Source: Elusimicrobiota bacterium
GTDB taxonomy: Bacteria; Elusimicrobiota; Elusimicrobia; UBA1565
Reading direction: 5' to 3'
Length of the DNA stretch: 64,000 bases
NCBI GenBank assembly: GCA_016196755.1
Contig: JACPXC010000007.1
Span: 248,001 to 312,000, forward strand
Shown here: positions 24,705-33,892 of the stretch, one piece after another
How the letters are laid out: each line of letters starts with the position of its first letter
Numbering within the stretch: position 1 is the stretch's first letter
The notes under the pieces: generated by a model
What the model saw: only the letters and a program-made list of their open reading frames with translations
What the model was told of the DNA's origin: nothing
Database searches by the model: none
Translations under genes and position numbers: made by a program

Positions 24705-25511
24705 CTAGGGGCGGCGCGCGCTGAACTTGACCGGGGTGTAGTAGAACACGCTCCTCGGATCGGTCTTCAGACCCTCGAATTCGCGCTCGAGCCCGGCGAC
24801 CAGGGAGTCGTCAGCCAGCCCCGCGCGGCGCAGCTCGGGCTCGGCGCTGAGCATCAGCGTCCGCCAGTAGTCGAGCTGGGAGGCCAAGGCCGCGCGGTCG
24901 CGCTGGTCGTGGTGCCTAGGCCAGACCGAGGTCACCACGTCCTTGAAGCCGGCCTCCAGGAGAAGGTTTCCGAGCTTGGCGCCGACCTCAGGGTCCCCCC
25001 CGGCGGCCGACTGCCGCCGGTTCAGGCGCTCCCAGTAGGCCCGGACGGAGGGACAGTCCGGCTCGAGGTGGAGGCTGGCGTTGAATACCTCGATGCCGTA
25101 GACGACCGCGCCGGGCGCCAGCGCGCGCCGAACCTCGCGCAGGACCTCGAGCGGGCGCGCCATATGCTCGAGCACCCAGCACAGAAAGGCCGCGTCGAAG
25201 GAAGCGTCCGCGTACGGCAGGCGCCGCGCGTCGGCAAGGGTGACCTCGACGCGCCCCGCCAGCTCGGCCCGCGCCCGTTCGACCTGGGCCGGCGAGGCGT
25301 CGACGGCCGCGATGGCCAGGCCCGGGAAGCGCTCGAGCAGAAGCTTGGTCTGCGCCCCCGCCCCACAACCGACCTCGAGCAGACGCCGCCGCCCCGTGAA
25401 GTCGACGCCTTCGAAGACCATGGCCTCGAGCTGGCGCGCCTGGGCGTGCAGGCGGTCCTGCTCGGCCCGGGACGTGCCGTGTATGTAGCCCGCGGCGCCT
25501 GCCGCGCTCAC
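24705..25511 (-). CDS. SAM-dependent methyltransferase
   Basis: A 268-residue class I methyltransferase. The glycine-rich SAM site LLEVGCGAGAQT lies near 45-56, an acidic residue ends strand 2 (AAVDASP), and the ADARRLPYADASFD stretch is typical of motif II. The N-terminal GYIHGTSRAEQDRL is seen in a subgroup of uncharacterised methyltransferases. The GTG at 25511 overlaps the stop of the aldo-keto reductase (GTGA), so the two are co-translated. The acceptor substrate cannot be told from the sequence. Confidence 0.88.
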   Translation of the reverse strand: MSAAGAAGYIHGTSRAEQDRLHAQARQLEAMVFEGVDFTGRRRLLEVGCGAGAQTKLLLERFPGLAIAAVDASPAQVERARAELAGRVEVTLADARRLPYADASFDAAFLCWVLEHMARPLEVLREVRRALAPGAVVYGIEVFNASLHLEPDCPSVRAYWERLNRRQSAAGGDPEVGAKLGNLLLEAGFKDVVTSVWPRHHDQRDRAALASQLDYWRTLMLSAEPELRRAGLADDSLVAGLEREFEGLKTDPRSVFYYTPVKFSARRP

Positions 25512-26344
25512 GGCACGTCCTTCGGGTCCCATTCGGTATGGAGACCCTCGTCGAGGCCGTCGAGCCGCCGCATGTCGGCGGGCGGGATCGAGAAGTCGAA
25601 GAGCCTGGAGTTCTCCTCGATGCGCTCGCGGCGGACCGACTTTGGGATGACGACGATGCCGTGCTGGACAGCCCAGCGCAGCATGACTTGCGCCGGCGTG
25701 CGCCCGAGCCGCGCCGCGGTATCGGCCACGGCGGGATGGGACAGGCGCAGTCCCTGGGTCAAAGGACCATAAGACTCGAGCACGATCCCGCGCGAGCGGC
25801 AGAACTCCAAGAGACCCTTCTGGTGCAGAAACGGGCTGAACTCGACCTGGTTGACGGCCGGGACGACGCCCGAGTCCTCGATGAGCTCGCTCAGGTGGCG
25901 CTCGAGGAAGTTGCTGACCCCGATCGAGCGCACGCGGCCCTCGCGCTGGAGCGTGCGCAGGGCGCTCCAGGAGTCCAGGCGCTTGCCGGGCACCGGCCAG
26001 TGCAGGAGGTAGAGGTCGACGTACTCGAGGCCGAGGCGCTTGCGGCTGGCCTCGAAGGCCTTGAGCGCCGGCTCGTAGCCCTGGTCGTCGTTCCAGAGCT
26101 TGGTGGTGACGAAGACGCTCTCGCGCGGCAGGCCGCTCTCGCGCAGGGCCTCCCCGACGTCGCTCTCGTTGTCGTAACGCTTGGCCGTGTCGATGTGGCG
26201 GTAGCCGGCCTCGAGCGCCCACTTGACGGCCTGCCTGGCGGCGGGGCCGGGTTCGGATTGGTAGACGCCGAGACCGAGCTGCGGCATCCTGCGGCCGTCG
26301 TTGAGGGTCACCGAGACATCCAAGGCGGGATAGGTGGTTTTCAT
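25508..26344 (-). CDS. Aldo-keto reductase (2,5-diketogluconate-reductase-like)
   Basis: A 278-residue NADPH-dependent oxidoreductase with the AKR barrel signatures: GYRHIDTAKRYDNE with catalytic Asp and Tyr (near 48-58), VTTKLWND with catalytic Lys (near 82), LLHWPVPG with His (near 114), and the C-terminal VIPKSVRRERIEEN cofactor motif. It reduces aldehydes or ketones. It is divergent from a LysR regulator at 26420, which probably controls it, and is followed by a co-translated methyltransferase. A -35/-10 pair at 26351-26379 puts transcription start at or next to the ATG. Confidence 0.93.
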   Translation of the reverse strand: MKTTYPALDVSVTLNDGRRMPQLGLGVYQSEPGPAARQAVKWALEAGYRHIDTAKRYDNESDVGEALRESGLPRESVFVTTKLWNDDQGYEPALKAFEASRKRLGLEYVDLYLLHWPVPGKRLDSWSALRTLQREGRVRSIGVSNFLERHLSELIEDSGVVPAVNQVEFSPFLHQKGLLEFCRSRGIVLESYGPLTQGLRLSHPAVADTAARLGRTPAQVMLRWAVQHGIVVIPKSVRRERIEENSRLFDFSIPPADMRRLDGLDEGLHTEWDPKDVP

Positions 26345-26350
26345 GGCTTG

Positions 26351-26379
26351 ATGGTAGCAACGGTCGATTGGTCTGTAAA
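26351..26379 (-). promoter_or_regulatory. Promoter of aldo-keto reductase operon
   Basis: TTTACA (-35), a 17-nt spacer and an extended -10 TGCTACCAT on the minus strand, ending 6 nt before the ATG at 26344. It is one of the few leaderless-type promoters here with a recognisable -35. Confidence 0.6.
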
Positions 26380-26400
26380 ATGATTTGATTTAACTTATAT

Positions 26401-26409
26401 TGATACAAT
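26401..26409 (+). promoter_or_regulatory. Extended -10 of the LysR gene
   Basis: TGATACAAT, 10 nt before the ATG at 26420, facing away from the aldo-keto reductase promoter. The AT-rich segment between them (about 26378-26400) has T-N11-A style symmetry suited to a LysR-type operator, but no single site can be fixed. Confidence 0.45.
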
Positions 26410-26419
26410 TCATGCACCT

Positions 26420-27322
26420 ATGAAGCCCGATCAGCTGCGCTACTTCCTCGAAGCCGCCCGCACCCAGCACATCGGCCGCGCCGCGCGGCAGATCCCGATC
26501 AGTCCCAGCGCCGTCAGCCACGCCATCGCCGGGCTCGAGCGCGACCTCGGGCGAGAGCTCTTCGCCAAGCGCGGCAAGCGAGTCACCCTCACCGAGCACG
26601 GCAAGCGCCTCATGGAGCGGGCCGAGGGCCTCCTGCGCGAGATGGACGCCATACGCGAGGACCTGGCCTCGGAAGAGACCGCCCTCCGCGGCCACTACAA
26701 GCTCGGGGCCACGCACGTGCTCTGCGCGCGCTTGCTGGCCCCGGCCTGGGCGCGCCTCCAGCGCGCGAACCCCGCGCTCAGCGCCGAGGTCTATACCCTG
26801 CGCTCCGCCCAGGTCCTGCGCGACGCGGCGGCCGGCGAGCTCGACTTCGGCCTGTGCTTCAACCCCCAGACCCATCCCGACCTCGACTCCAAGCCCGTCC
26901 ACGAAGGCGTCCTGGCCTTGGCGGTCCGACGCGGGCATCCCGTGCTCAAGCTGCCCCTGGCCGCACGGCCGGCCGCGCTGGGCCGCTACCCGGCGGCCCT
27001 GCCGAAGGCCTTCCAAGGCATCGACAACTGCGAGTCGCACCCTATGCTGGCCAAGTTCGGCCTGGCGCCCCGCCCGGTCTTCCTTTATGACAGCTACGAG
27101 GTGGCGGCCGCCAACGCCATCGGCTCCGACGCCTGGTGCCTCATCCCGGACTGGATCGCGCGCTCGTACAAGCCGGAACTCGAGACCTTCGTCCCCTCCG
27201 GCTGGCGCGCCCCGGCGCTCGTGACCGCGGTCTGGCCCAAGCGCCGCCCGCTCTCTCGGCTGCTGACGTCTTTGATCGCCGGCATCCGGGCGGAGCTGCC
27301 GCATGGCGGCGCAAAAACCTAG
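26420..27322 (+). CDS. LysR-family transcriptional regulator
   Basis: A 300-residue regulator. The N-terminal winged HTH (1-60) has LRYFLEAARTQHIGRAARQ followed by SPSAVSHAIAGLERDLG, the recognition helix region. The remainder is a periplasmic-binding-protein-like effector domain (about 88-290). Divergent placement and the shared 75-bp spacer indicate control of the aldo-keto reductase/methyltransferase operon, probably with autorepression. The inducer is unknown. The stop is followed by an unrelated leader, so it is monocistronic. Confidence 0.92.
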   Translation: MKPDQLRYFLEAARTQHIGRAARQIPISPSAVSHAIAGLERDLGRELFAKRGKRVTLTEHGKRLMERAEGLLREMDAIREDLASEETALRGHYKLGATHVLCARLLAPAWARLQRANPALSAEVYTLRSAQVLRDAAAGELDFGLCFNPQTHPDLDSKPVHEGVLALAVRRGHPVLKLPLAARPAALGRYPAALPKAFQGIDNCESHPMLAKFGLAPRPVFLYDSYEVAAANAIGSDAWCLIPDWIARSYKPELETFVPSGWRAPALVTAVWPKRRPLSRLLTSLIAGIRAELPHGGAKT

Positions 27323-27422
27323 GTCATTGGTCCCAGGGAGGACCGGGGCCATAGCGCCTGGTAGATGAAATCGTCGGCGGCTATCCTAGAAACCAGTCGG
27401 CGCTAACGCCGAGGAGAAAACC

Positions 27423-28474
27423 ATGGACCTGGAAAAGTACTACGACGAGGCCGTGCATCCGAGCGAAGCCCACGTCATCATGAGCGAGCAGGCTGTCGTC
27501 CCGCTGGGAACCTGCCTCTGGCCCTGACCGAGCTGGGCCGCGCCTGCGGCCACTTCGCGGATTACACCCGCCGCCGCGTGGCGCGCGACGGGCTCAAGCG
27601 GGTCTTCGTCTATCGGGCGAAGGCCTATGAAGAGGTCGCCCAGGGGGTCCTCCGAACCCTGGGCGAGGCGGGGCTGGACGCCTCCCTCCAGCCGCTCGAC
27701 CACCTCAAGGCGATCGAGTCGACCTACGACGACGACTTCTTGGTCGTCTTCAACGAGCATTTCGACGAGTTCTCGGACGTCCTTAAGTCCAAGCAACCGT
27801 TCATCGCCAAGCATTGGCGCAACGCCTTCAAGTTGACCGGGATGGGCGGCCATTTTTCCGAGGTCTTCGCCCATCCTCCGGACGTCATCGAGTCCTTCAC
27901 GGGCCGCGTGAGCGGCGCGCTCGACCGCCGGCCCGACATCCGCTACTCGACCCTCGGCGGGACGGACCTGGCCATCGATCTCAGCTCTTCCAAGGCCATG
28001 ACGATCATCGACGGCATCCAGGGCGACGACATGGTGCCCGGCGAGGCGGCGACGTTCACCGAGAAGATCTCGGGGCCGGTGGCTTTCGAGGGGACTTTCC
28101 TCTGCCTGATCCCGTTCGCCGCCAAATACGGGGTCGTGGGCCCCAAGTCTCTTGCCTTCGACATCGAGGCGGGGCGGGTCAAGGACCTGCGCGGCGACAA
28201 CACGGAGCTGGTCTCCGACCTCAACAAGCACTTCGCGCGTCATCCCGACAACAACAGCGTCGACGAGGTCGGCTTCGGCACCAACCTCGGCGTGACCCGG
28301 CTCTACGGCACCAACTCCGTCTTCGAGGAGCGCCACCTCGGCCTGCACCTGGGCCTGGGGGGGAAGACCCCGGGCAGCCTGCACCTCGACCTGCTCTTCG
28401 AAGGCGGCGACATCGACGCCGGCGGCCGCCGGATCTTCCAGGGCGGCGCCTACCTCCCCGCCGCGCTTCCCTGA
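27423..28474 (+). pseudogene. M29-like metallopeptidase gene with single-base frameshift
   Basis: A good ribosome-binding site (GAGGAG) and ATG at 27423 open a frame that stops at 27524 after 34 codons. From about 27500 the next frame encodes a coherent protein to 28474. The join is explained by one missing G in the run at 27506-27508: restoring it gives VVPLG-NLPLALTELG without a break, about 350 residues. The C-terminal part has Glu, His and Asp-containing motifs (VDEVGFGTN, FEERHLGLHLGLGG, LHLDLLFEGG) in the order of M29 aminopeptidases and dihydroxypyridine dioxygenases. It could be an inactivated gene, a sequence error, or (less likely) restart at GTG 27578. Confidence 0.6.
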
Positions 28475-28527
28475 TACCGGGCCCACGCCCTCCGGGCCCT
28501 TCGCACCTCGTACCCGCACGCGCGCGC

Positions 28528-28536
28528 TGATATCCT
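28528..28536 (+). promoter_or_regulatory. Extended -10 of the EEP-transporter gene, leaderless spacing
   Basis: TGATATCCT, ending 6 nt before the GTG at 28543. No convincing -35 and no ribosome-binding site are present. Confidence 0.5.
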
Positions 28537-28542
28537 AAAGGC

Positions 28543-31320
28543 GTGCTCTTAAGGAAGCTGGCGGCCGTCGCCGTCTCCGTGGCCTGCGCGCTGAGCGCCG
28601 TCCCCGCCGAGGCCCAGCGCGTCGTGCTCCCTGCCGTCGCCCCGGTGTGGGCCCCGGTCTCGGGCATCGGCGCTGCGGGTGCAGCCCCCAGTCTAGCTTC
28701 GTCTCTTCCCGGCCGGCTCGGCGCTGTCCCGACCCTCGGTTCCACATTTCCGAGCCTGCCGTTGGCGCATACCGCCGCCGCCGTTGCGGCGGTAGCGGCG
28801 ACCGTTACGAGCGTCCCCCAGGCCGCGTTCCCGGCACAAACCCGGGCCGTCGCCGCGCCAGATCGGACCAAGGACCCCGGCGTTCAAGACGGGCTGCGGG
28901 TCCTCAACGCCTCGCTCGGCGAAGCCGGCAAGGGCGGACGGGCCGACGTCCCCGCCCTGCTGAGCAAGGCCTTCGATTCCGCCGCTACGCGGACCGGCGA
29001 CGGGGTTCCCGCGTCGGGCGGCGGCGCCCAGGTCGCCGGCCGCGGCGGCCTCCAGCGCTCGCTGGCCGCGCTCGGCCGGCTCAAGCTCGGCACCTACAAC
29101 GTCCTCAACCTCTTCCAGAACGTCGGCAAGCACGTCCCCGACCCCGACCGGCCGGGCGAGCTCAAGAAAGTCTCCGACAGCCGGCCCAAGGAGGACTGGC
29201 AGCTCCGCGACCAGGCCAAGGCCATCCTCGAGAGCGAGCTCGACGTCGTCGTCCTGCAGGAGGTCGAGAACATCGCCGCGCTCGACGACTTCAACGAGCG
29301 CTACCTGGGCGGGGCCTACAAGACCCTGCTCATCGAGGGCAACGACGCGCGCGGCATCGACGTGGCGTTCCTCGTCAAGAAGGACCTGCCGCTGATCGTC
29401 GAGCAGCGCACTCACAAAGAAGAGCTCTGGACCGACCCGCTGACCGGGAACACCGAGAAGCTCTTCTCGCGCGACCTGCCCTCGCTCATCTTCCGGGCCG
29501 AGGGCATAGCGGAGCCGCTCTTCATCCTGCTCGGGACGCACTTCAAGTCCAAGCGCGACCGCCCCGGCGACCATCAATCTGAAATCGTGCGCCGCGCCCA
29601 GGTGCAGCGCACCGCCGAGATCGTCGGCCGCTATCAGGAAGAGTTCGGGCCCGACGCCCGGATCATGCTGGCCGGCGACTTCAACGGGGACCTCAACACC
29701 GAGGAGATCTTCGCCCCGTTCTGGGAAGCCGGCATGGTCAACAGCCTCGACCTCGGCGAGCGGCCGGTGCCCGTCGAGGACCGCGTCACCCACACCTACC
29801 ACCCGATGAACGGCCCGCGCCACGCGGCGCAGATGGACGGCGTCCTGGTCTCCAAGAGCCTGCGCGCTCTGGTCCAGTCCGCGGCGATCTACCGCTACCT
29901 GGACGCCGACGGCAGGCCCAAGCCGATCCCGGCCACCTACCAGGACCGCTCGAGAAACCCCTCCGACCACTTCCCCCTGATCATGACGCTGGATTTCCAG
30001 GCGCTCTGGCGCGGGCTCGCCGGCCGGACGCGCAACGGCGTCCTGCCCGAACCGGAGTCCGCCTCCGCCTACGCGCCAGGCGAATGGAGGCTCGGCGCCT
30101 TGGCGCTGGCCTGGAGCTTCCTCGCCATCGCCTCGATGTACGTCGTCATGCCGGTCAAGAGCGCGTTCCTGCTGACCCAGTTCGGCCCCACGATCATGCC
30201 CTGGATCTTCATCGCCAGCGCGCTGTTCACGGGCCTGGCCGCCTGGGTCTACGCCCAGGCCGCCCGCCTGCCGCGCTCCCGACTCATCGCCGGCACCCTG
30301 GCCGTGCTGGCCGCCGGCCTGCTCGGCTGGTGGGCGCTGGCGCCGCTGGCTATAAAATACGGGGCGGTCTCCTTCGCCTTCTCGATGTGGACCGACGCCT
30401 TCGCGATCATCTCGGTGACGCTGTTCTGGAGTTACGCCAACGACCGCTTCAAGGGCGACGCGGCCAAGCGCTGGTTCGGCTACTTCGCCGCCGCCGGGGC
30501 GCTGGGCGGCATGACCGGCTCGGCGCTGGTGAAGCTCCTGATCGGCAGCCTGGGCTCGGTGCCTCTTCTTCTCATCGGCGCGGGGCTGTTTGCCGCCATC
30601 GGCGGGGTCTTCGCCCTGATGGAGCGCATCCCCCGGGCCGAGGGAACGGCGGCCGCCTCCACACCCGAGAAGAAGGACCTGGCCAGCCCCTTGGCGGTGG
30701 CCCGCGCCGTGCTGGCCTCTCCCTTCTTGCTGGCCCTGACCGCGGTGGTCTTCCTCGAGCGCCTGGTGCCGGACTTCTCCGGCTATCTGTTCAGCGCGAT
30801 GGCCAGGGACGCCTTCGCCACGCGGGAGTCCCTGACCGCCTTCATGGCCAGCTTCGGCTTCTGGGAGAACCTGGCCGCGCTGGCCACGGGTTTCCTCCTC
30901 ACGCGCTGGGTGCTCAAGACCCTGGGGGTGGGCAAGACCCTGCTCATCGGCCCGCTGGCCAACCTGGCGGGCTTCCTGGGCTTCGGCGTCTCGCCCAGCC
31001 TCGGCGTCACGACGGCGGCCAACTTCGCCGACGGCTGGCAGCGCCACGGCTGGTTCAAGGCCGCCAAGGAGACCACCTACACCGTCGTCGACAAGGACAC
31101 CCTCTATCAGGTGAAAGCCTACATCGAGATGTTCGTCTACCGCTTCGCGCGCGGCGTGGCGGGACTCCTGCTCCTGCTGATGACGAACCAAGCCTTCCTC
31201 GGCTGGGGCCCGGCGGCCGTCGCCTGGGCCTCCGTCCCGCTGGCCGCGGCCTGGGTCTGGGCGGCCTGGAGCCTGGGCCGCGAGTTCAAGAAGCGCGAGT
31301 CGGCCCCAAAAGGGGTGTAA
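28543..31320 (+). CDS. Exported EEP nuclease/phosphatase fused to nucleotide-transporter-like domain
   Basis: A 925-residue fusion. Residues 1-25 are a signal peptide and 26-175 an Ala/Val/Pro-rich region. An endonuclease/exonuclease/phosphatase domain spans about 180-490 with GTYNVLN (N187), LQEVEN (E240), GTH (333), AGDFNGD (D379, N381) and SDHFP (D475, H476), the complete metal and catalytic set. About twelve helices follow (512-915), with FWSYANDRFKGDAAKRWFG near 630, resembling ATP/ADP-translocase (NTT) or related MFS-like carriers. This suggests periplasmic hydrolysis coupled to uptake; substrates are unproved. Confidence 0.82.
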   Translation: MLLRKLAAVAVSVACALSAVPAEAQRVVLPAVAPVWAPVSGIGAAGAAPSLASSLPGRLGAVPTLGSTFPSLPLAHTAAAVAAVAATVTSVPQAAFPAQTRAVAAPDRTKDPGVQDGLRVLNASLGEAGKGGRADVPALLSKAFDSAATRTGDGVPASGGGAQVAGRGGLQRSLAALGRLKLGTYNVLNLFQNVGKHVPDPDRPGELKKVSDSRPKEDWQLRDQAKAILESELDVVVLQEVENIAALDDFNERYLGGAYKTLLIEGNDARGIDVAFLVKKDLPLIVEQRTHKEELWTDPLTGNTEKLFSRDLPSLIFRAEGIAEPLFILLGTHFKSKRDRPGDHQSEIVRRAQVQRTAEIVGRYQEEFGPDARIMLAGDFNGDLNTEEIFAPFWEAGMVNSLDLGERPVPVEDRVTHTYHPMNGPRHAAQMDGVLVSKSLRALVQSAAIYRYLDADGRPKPIPATYQDRSRNPSDHFPLIMTLDFQALWRGLAGRTRNGVLPEPESASAYAPGEWRLGALALAWSFLAIASMYVVMPVKSAFLLTQFGPTIMPWIFIASALFTGLAAWVYAQAARLPRSRLIAGTLAVLAAGLLGWWALAPLAIKYGAVSFAFSMWTDAFAIISVTLFWSYANDRFKGDAAKRWFGYFAAAGALGGMTGSALVKLLIGSLGSVPLLLIGAGLFAAIGGVFALMERIPRAEGTAAASTPEKKDLASPLAVARAVLASPFLLALTAVVFLERLVPDFSGYLFSAMARDAFATRESLTAFMASFGFWENLAALATGFLLTRWVLKTLGVGKTLLIGPLANLAGFLGFGVSPSLGVTTAANFADGWQRHGWFKAAKETTYTVVDKDTLYQVKAYIEMFVYRFARGVAGLLLLLMTNQAFLGWGPAAVAWASVPLAAAWVWAAWSLGREFKKRESAPKGV

Positions 31321-31386
31321 TACTCCGGGCGGCGCCGCGAATACCTGGTGCAAGGGGTTCCCATGGCACCAGCCACCCAGGAAGCG

Positions 31387-31911
31387 ATGACCGACGACGC
31401 CACCGAGGGCTTCTCGGAGTTCTACGAGGCGTGGTTCGACCGGGTCTATAACTACGCCTACCACCGCACCGGCTCCTCCGTCAGGGCCGACGAGGTGGCT
31501 TCCGACACCTTCGCCCGGGTGTTTTCCTCCTGGGCCAGCTTCGACCCGAATAAAGGCGACCGCCGCACCTGGCTGTTCTCGATCGCCTTCCGCGCCATCG
31601 CCGACCACTTCCGCTCCGAAAAGCGCCGGCTCTGGCTGAGCCTCGGGCTCCTGCGGCGCCCTGCGGAGAGCGACCCCGGGCCGGCGGCCGACCTCGAGGC
31701 GGAGCAGGAGCACCGCGAGCTCCTGGCCGCCCTGGCTGCGCTCAGCACCCAGCACCGCGAGGTGGTCTCGCTCAAATTCTTCGGCGGCATGACCAACCGG
31801 GCCATCGCCGAGTTGACGGGACTCAGCGAGGCCAACGTCGGCATCATCCTGTTTAGGAGCGTCCGCCGCATGAGAGGGCAGTTCACAGCCGGGGAGAAAC
31901 ACAATGGATGA
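31387..31911 (+). CDS. ECF-type RNA polymerase sigma factor
   Basis: A 174-residue sigma-70-family ECF factor. Region 2 (about 8-80) has FYEAWFDRVYNYAYHRTG and the DEVASDTFARVF helix that binds -10 DNA and core polymerase; region 4 (about 115-170) has EVVSLKFFGGMTNRAIAELTGLSEANVGIILFR split by the usual turn. The ATG at 31387 has AGGA 5 nt before it; an ATG at 31363 and a GTG at 31348 are alternatives. The gene overlaps the next ORF by 8 bp, so its probable regulator is co-translated. Confidence 0.9.
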   Translation: MTDDATEGFSEFYEAWFDRVYNYAYHRTGSSVRADEVASDTFARVFSSWASFDPNKGDRRTWLFSIAFRAIADHFRSEKRRLWLSLGLLRRPAESDPGPAADLEAEQEHRELLAALAALSTQHREVVSLKFFGGMTNRAIAELTGLSEANVGIILFRSVRRMRGQFTAGEKHNG

Positions 31912-33892
31912 CAAACTCCAGGCGGAGACGTTCAACGCGGCGCTCGACACGCTGCTGGCCGGAGGCAAGACCGCGCCGGACGCCGACCCCGAGCTGCTCA
32001 AGGACCTGGCCGCGGCGGCGCGCCTCAACGTCTCCGACCGGAGCGCGCGCAGCCGGGTCCGCAAGAGCCTCAAGCTCGAGCTCCTCGGAGGCGGACGCCT
32101 CTCGCCAGCCGCACGACCGACCTTCCGCTGGGCGATGGCCGCGGCGTACGCCGGTATCGCCGCCGTGGCCTTGGCCCCCATCGCCGGCCAGTTCCTGTCC
32201 AAGCTGGATTCGCCGGCGGAGGTCGGCCTGATGTCGGGTTTCGACGCCAGAGGTACGGCGGAGATCGGCTCGAACAGCCTTGCCCGGGGAGGATTGCTCG
32301 GGGCCTCTCCCGACCTCATCCAACCGTCGAGCACCGGGGACCCCTCGTCGCTCATCACGACCTTCGGAGGCGGCGCGGGGTACCGCGGCGCGGGTCCCCG
32401 TTCCGTGGGCCAAGCCCACAACGGCGTGAGCGCCCGCCGTCAGAGCGAGTTCGTTCAGAGCGAGCCCCAAGCCCCCGACTTCAACACCGAGGGCTACGAC
32501 CGCATCGCCGAAAACGAGTTCCGCAAGGCCTCCGACCATCCGCTCTCGACCTTCTCGATCGACGTCGACAAGGCCTCCTACGCGAACGTGCGCCGGTTCA
32601 TCACGGCCGGGGGAATGCCCCCCAAGGACGCCGTGCGCGTCGAGGAGCTGATCAACTACTTCAGCTACGACTACCCGGAACCCCGGAACGCCGACCCGCT
32701 GTCGATCACCCTGGAATCGGCCGCCTGCCCTTGGAACGACGCGCATAAGCTCGTGCGCATCGGGCTCAAAGCGAAGGAGCTCCCCAAAGACGACCTGCCG
32801 CCGAGCAACCTGGTCTTCCTGATCGACACCTCGGGCTCCATGTCGGGCCCGGGCCGCCTCGAGCTCATCCAGCGGGCCCTTCCTCTGCTCGTGTCGCAGC
32901 TCCGCGAGGAGGACAGCGTCGCGCTGGTCGCCTACGCTGGCTCGGCCGGCCTGGTCCTTCCCTCGACATCGGGCGCCGACAAACGCGCCATCCTCTCGGC
33001 CATCGAGCGCCTGAGCTCCGGCGGCGGCACGGCCGGCGGCGCCGGCATCGAGCTGGCCTATAAGGTCGCCGCCGAGGGCTTCAAGAAGAAGGGCAACAAC
33101 CGGGTCATCCTCGCCACCGACGGCGACTTCAACCTGGGGGTCTCCAGCGACGGAGAGCTGACCCGGCTCATCGAGGCGAAGCGCAGCAAGGGCATCTTCC
33201 TCAGCGTCCTGGGCTTCGGCACCGGCAACTACCAGGACGCCAAGATGGAGAAGCTGGCCGACAACGGCGACGGCAACTACGCCTACATCGACGACATCCT
33301 CGAAGCCAACAAGGTCCTGGTCCAGGAGATGGGCGGCACGCTGTTCACCGTGGCCAAAGACGTGAAGGTCCAGGTGGAGTTCAACCCCGGCCGCGTCTCG
33401 GCCTACCGCCTGCTCGGCTACGAGAACCGCCTGCTTAAGTCCGAGGACTTCAACAACGACAAGAAGGACGCCGGCGAGATGGGGTCGGGTCACACCGTCA
33501 CGGCGCTCTACGAGGTGGTCCCCGCGGGGGTCAAGGCCGATGTGCCCGGCGTCGACCCTCTCAAGTACCAGAAGACCTCGCCAGTCGTCTTCGCCGGCGG
33601 CAACGAGCTCCTCACCGTCAAGTTCCGCTACAAGGCGCCTGACGGCGACAAGAGCCGCCTCGTCGAGAAGGTCCTCGAGGACGAGGACCGGCCCTGGAGC
33701 CGGGCCTCCGAGGACTTCCGCTTCGCGGCCTCGGTGGCCGGATTCGGGATGCTGCTGCGCGGCTCGACCGCGGCCGGCGACCTCGACTACGACAAGCTCG
33801 AGCGGATGGCGAAAGGCGCCGTCGGCAAGGACGCCGACGGCTATCGGAAGGAATTCGTCGGCTTGATCGGCAAGGCCAGGTCCCGGCAGTAG
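31904..33892 (+). CDS. VWA-domain membrane protein with anti-sigma-like N-terminus
   Basis: A 662-residue YfbK-type protein. The first 80 residues are soluble and cytoplasmic, followed by one TM (about 78-100) as in anti-sigma factors, but no zinc HX3CX2C motif is seen. Residues about 180-295 are the VWF N-terminal domain, 300-480 a von Willebrand A domain with the DTSGSMS MIDAS (near 306), and 490-660 the DUF3520-type C-terminus. It overlaps the ECF sigma gene (ATGGATGA). It probably holds the sigma factor at the membrane while sensing through the outer VWA part; this is inference from architecture. Confidence 0.85.
   Translation: MDDKLQAETFNAALDTLLAGGKTAPDADPELLKDLAAAARLNVSDRSARSRVRKSLKLELLGGGRLSPAARPTFRWAMAAAYAGIAAVALAPIAGQFLSKLDSPAEVGLMSGFDARGTAEIGSNSLARGGLLGASPDLIQPSSTGDPSSLITTFGGGAGYRGAGPRSVGQAHNGVSARRQSEFVQSEPQAPDFNTEGYDRIAENEFRKASDHPLSTFSIDVDKASYANVRRFITAGGMPPKDAVRVEELINYFSYDYPEPRNADPLSITLESAACPWNDAHKLVRIGLKAKELPKDDLPPSNLVFLIDTSGSMSGPGRLELIQRALPLLVSQLREEDSVALVAYAGSAGLVLPSTSGADKRAILSAIERLSSGGGTAGGAGIELAYKVAAEGFKKKGNNRVILATDGDFNLGVSSDGELTRLIEAKRSKGIFLSVLGFGTGNYQDAKMEKLADNGDGNYAYIDDILEANKVLVQEMGGTLFTVAKDVKVQVEFNPGRVSAYRLLGYENRLLKSEDFNNDKKDAGEMGSGHTVTALYEVVPAGVKADVPGVDPLKYQKTSPVVFAGGNELLTVKFRYKAPDGDKSRLVEKVLEDEDRPWSRASEDFRFAASVAGFGMLLRGSTAAGDLDYDKLERMAKGAVGKDADGYRKEFVGLIGKARSRQ

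Noticed and set aside
24705-26417. 570-codon minus-strand ORF spanning methyltransferase and beyond
   Set aside because: Its upstream half is antisense-frame noise over the aldo-keto reductase gene. The real start is the GTG at 25511 overlapping the reductase stop.
27500-27515. Programmed -1 frameshift in the M29-like gene
   Set aside because: No X-XXY-YYZ slippery heptamer or downstream pseudoknot is evident; a single missing G explains the break.
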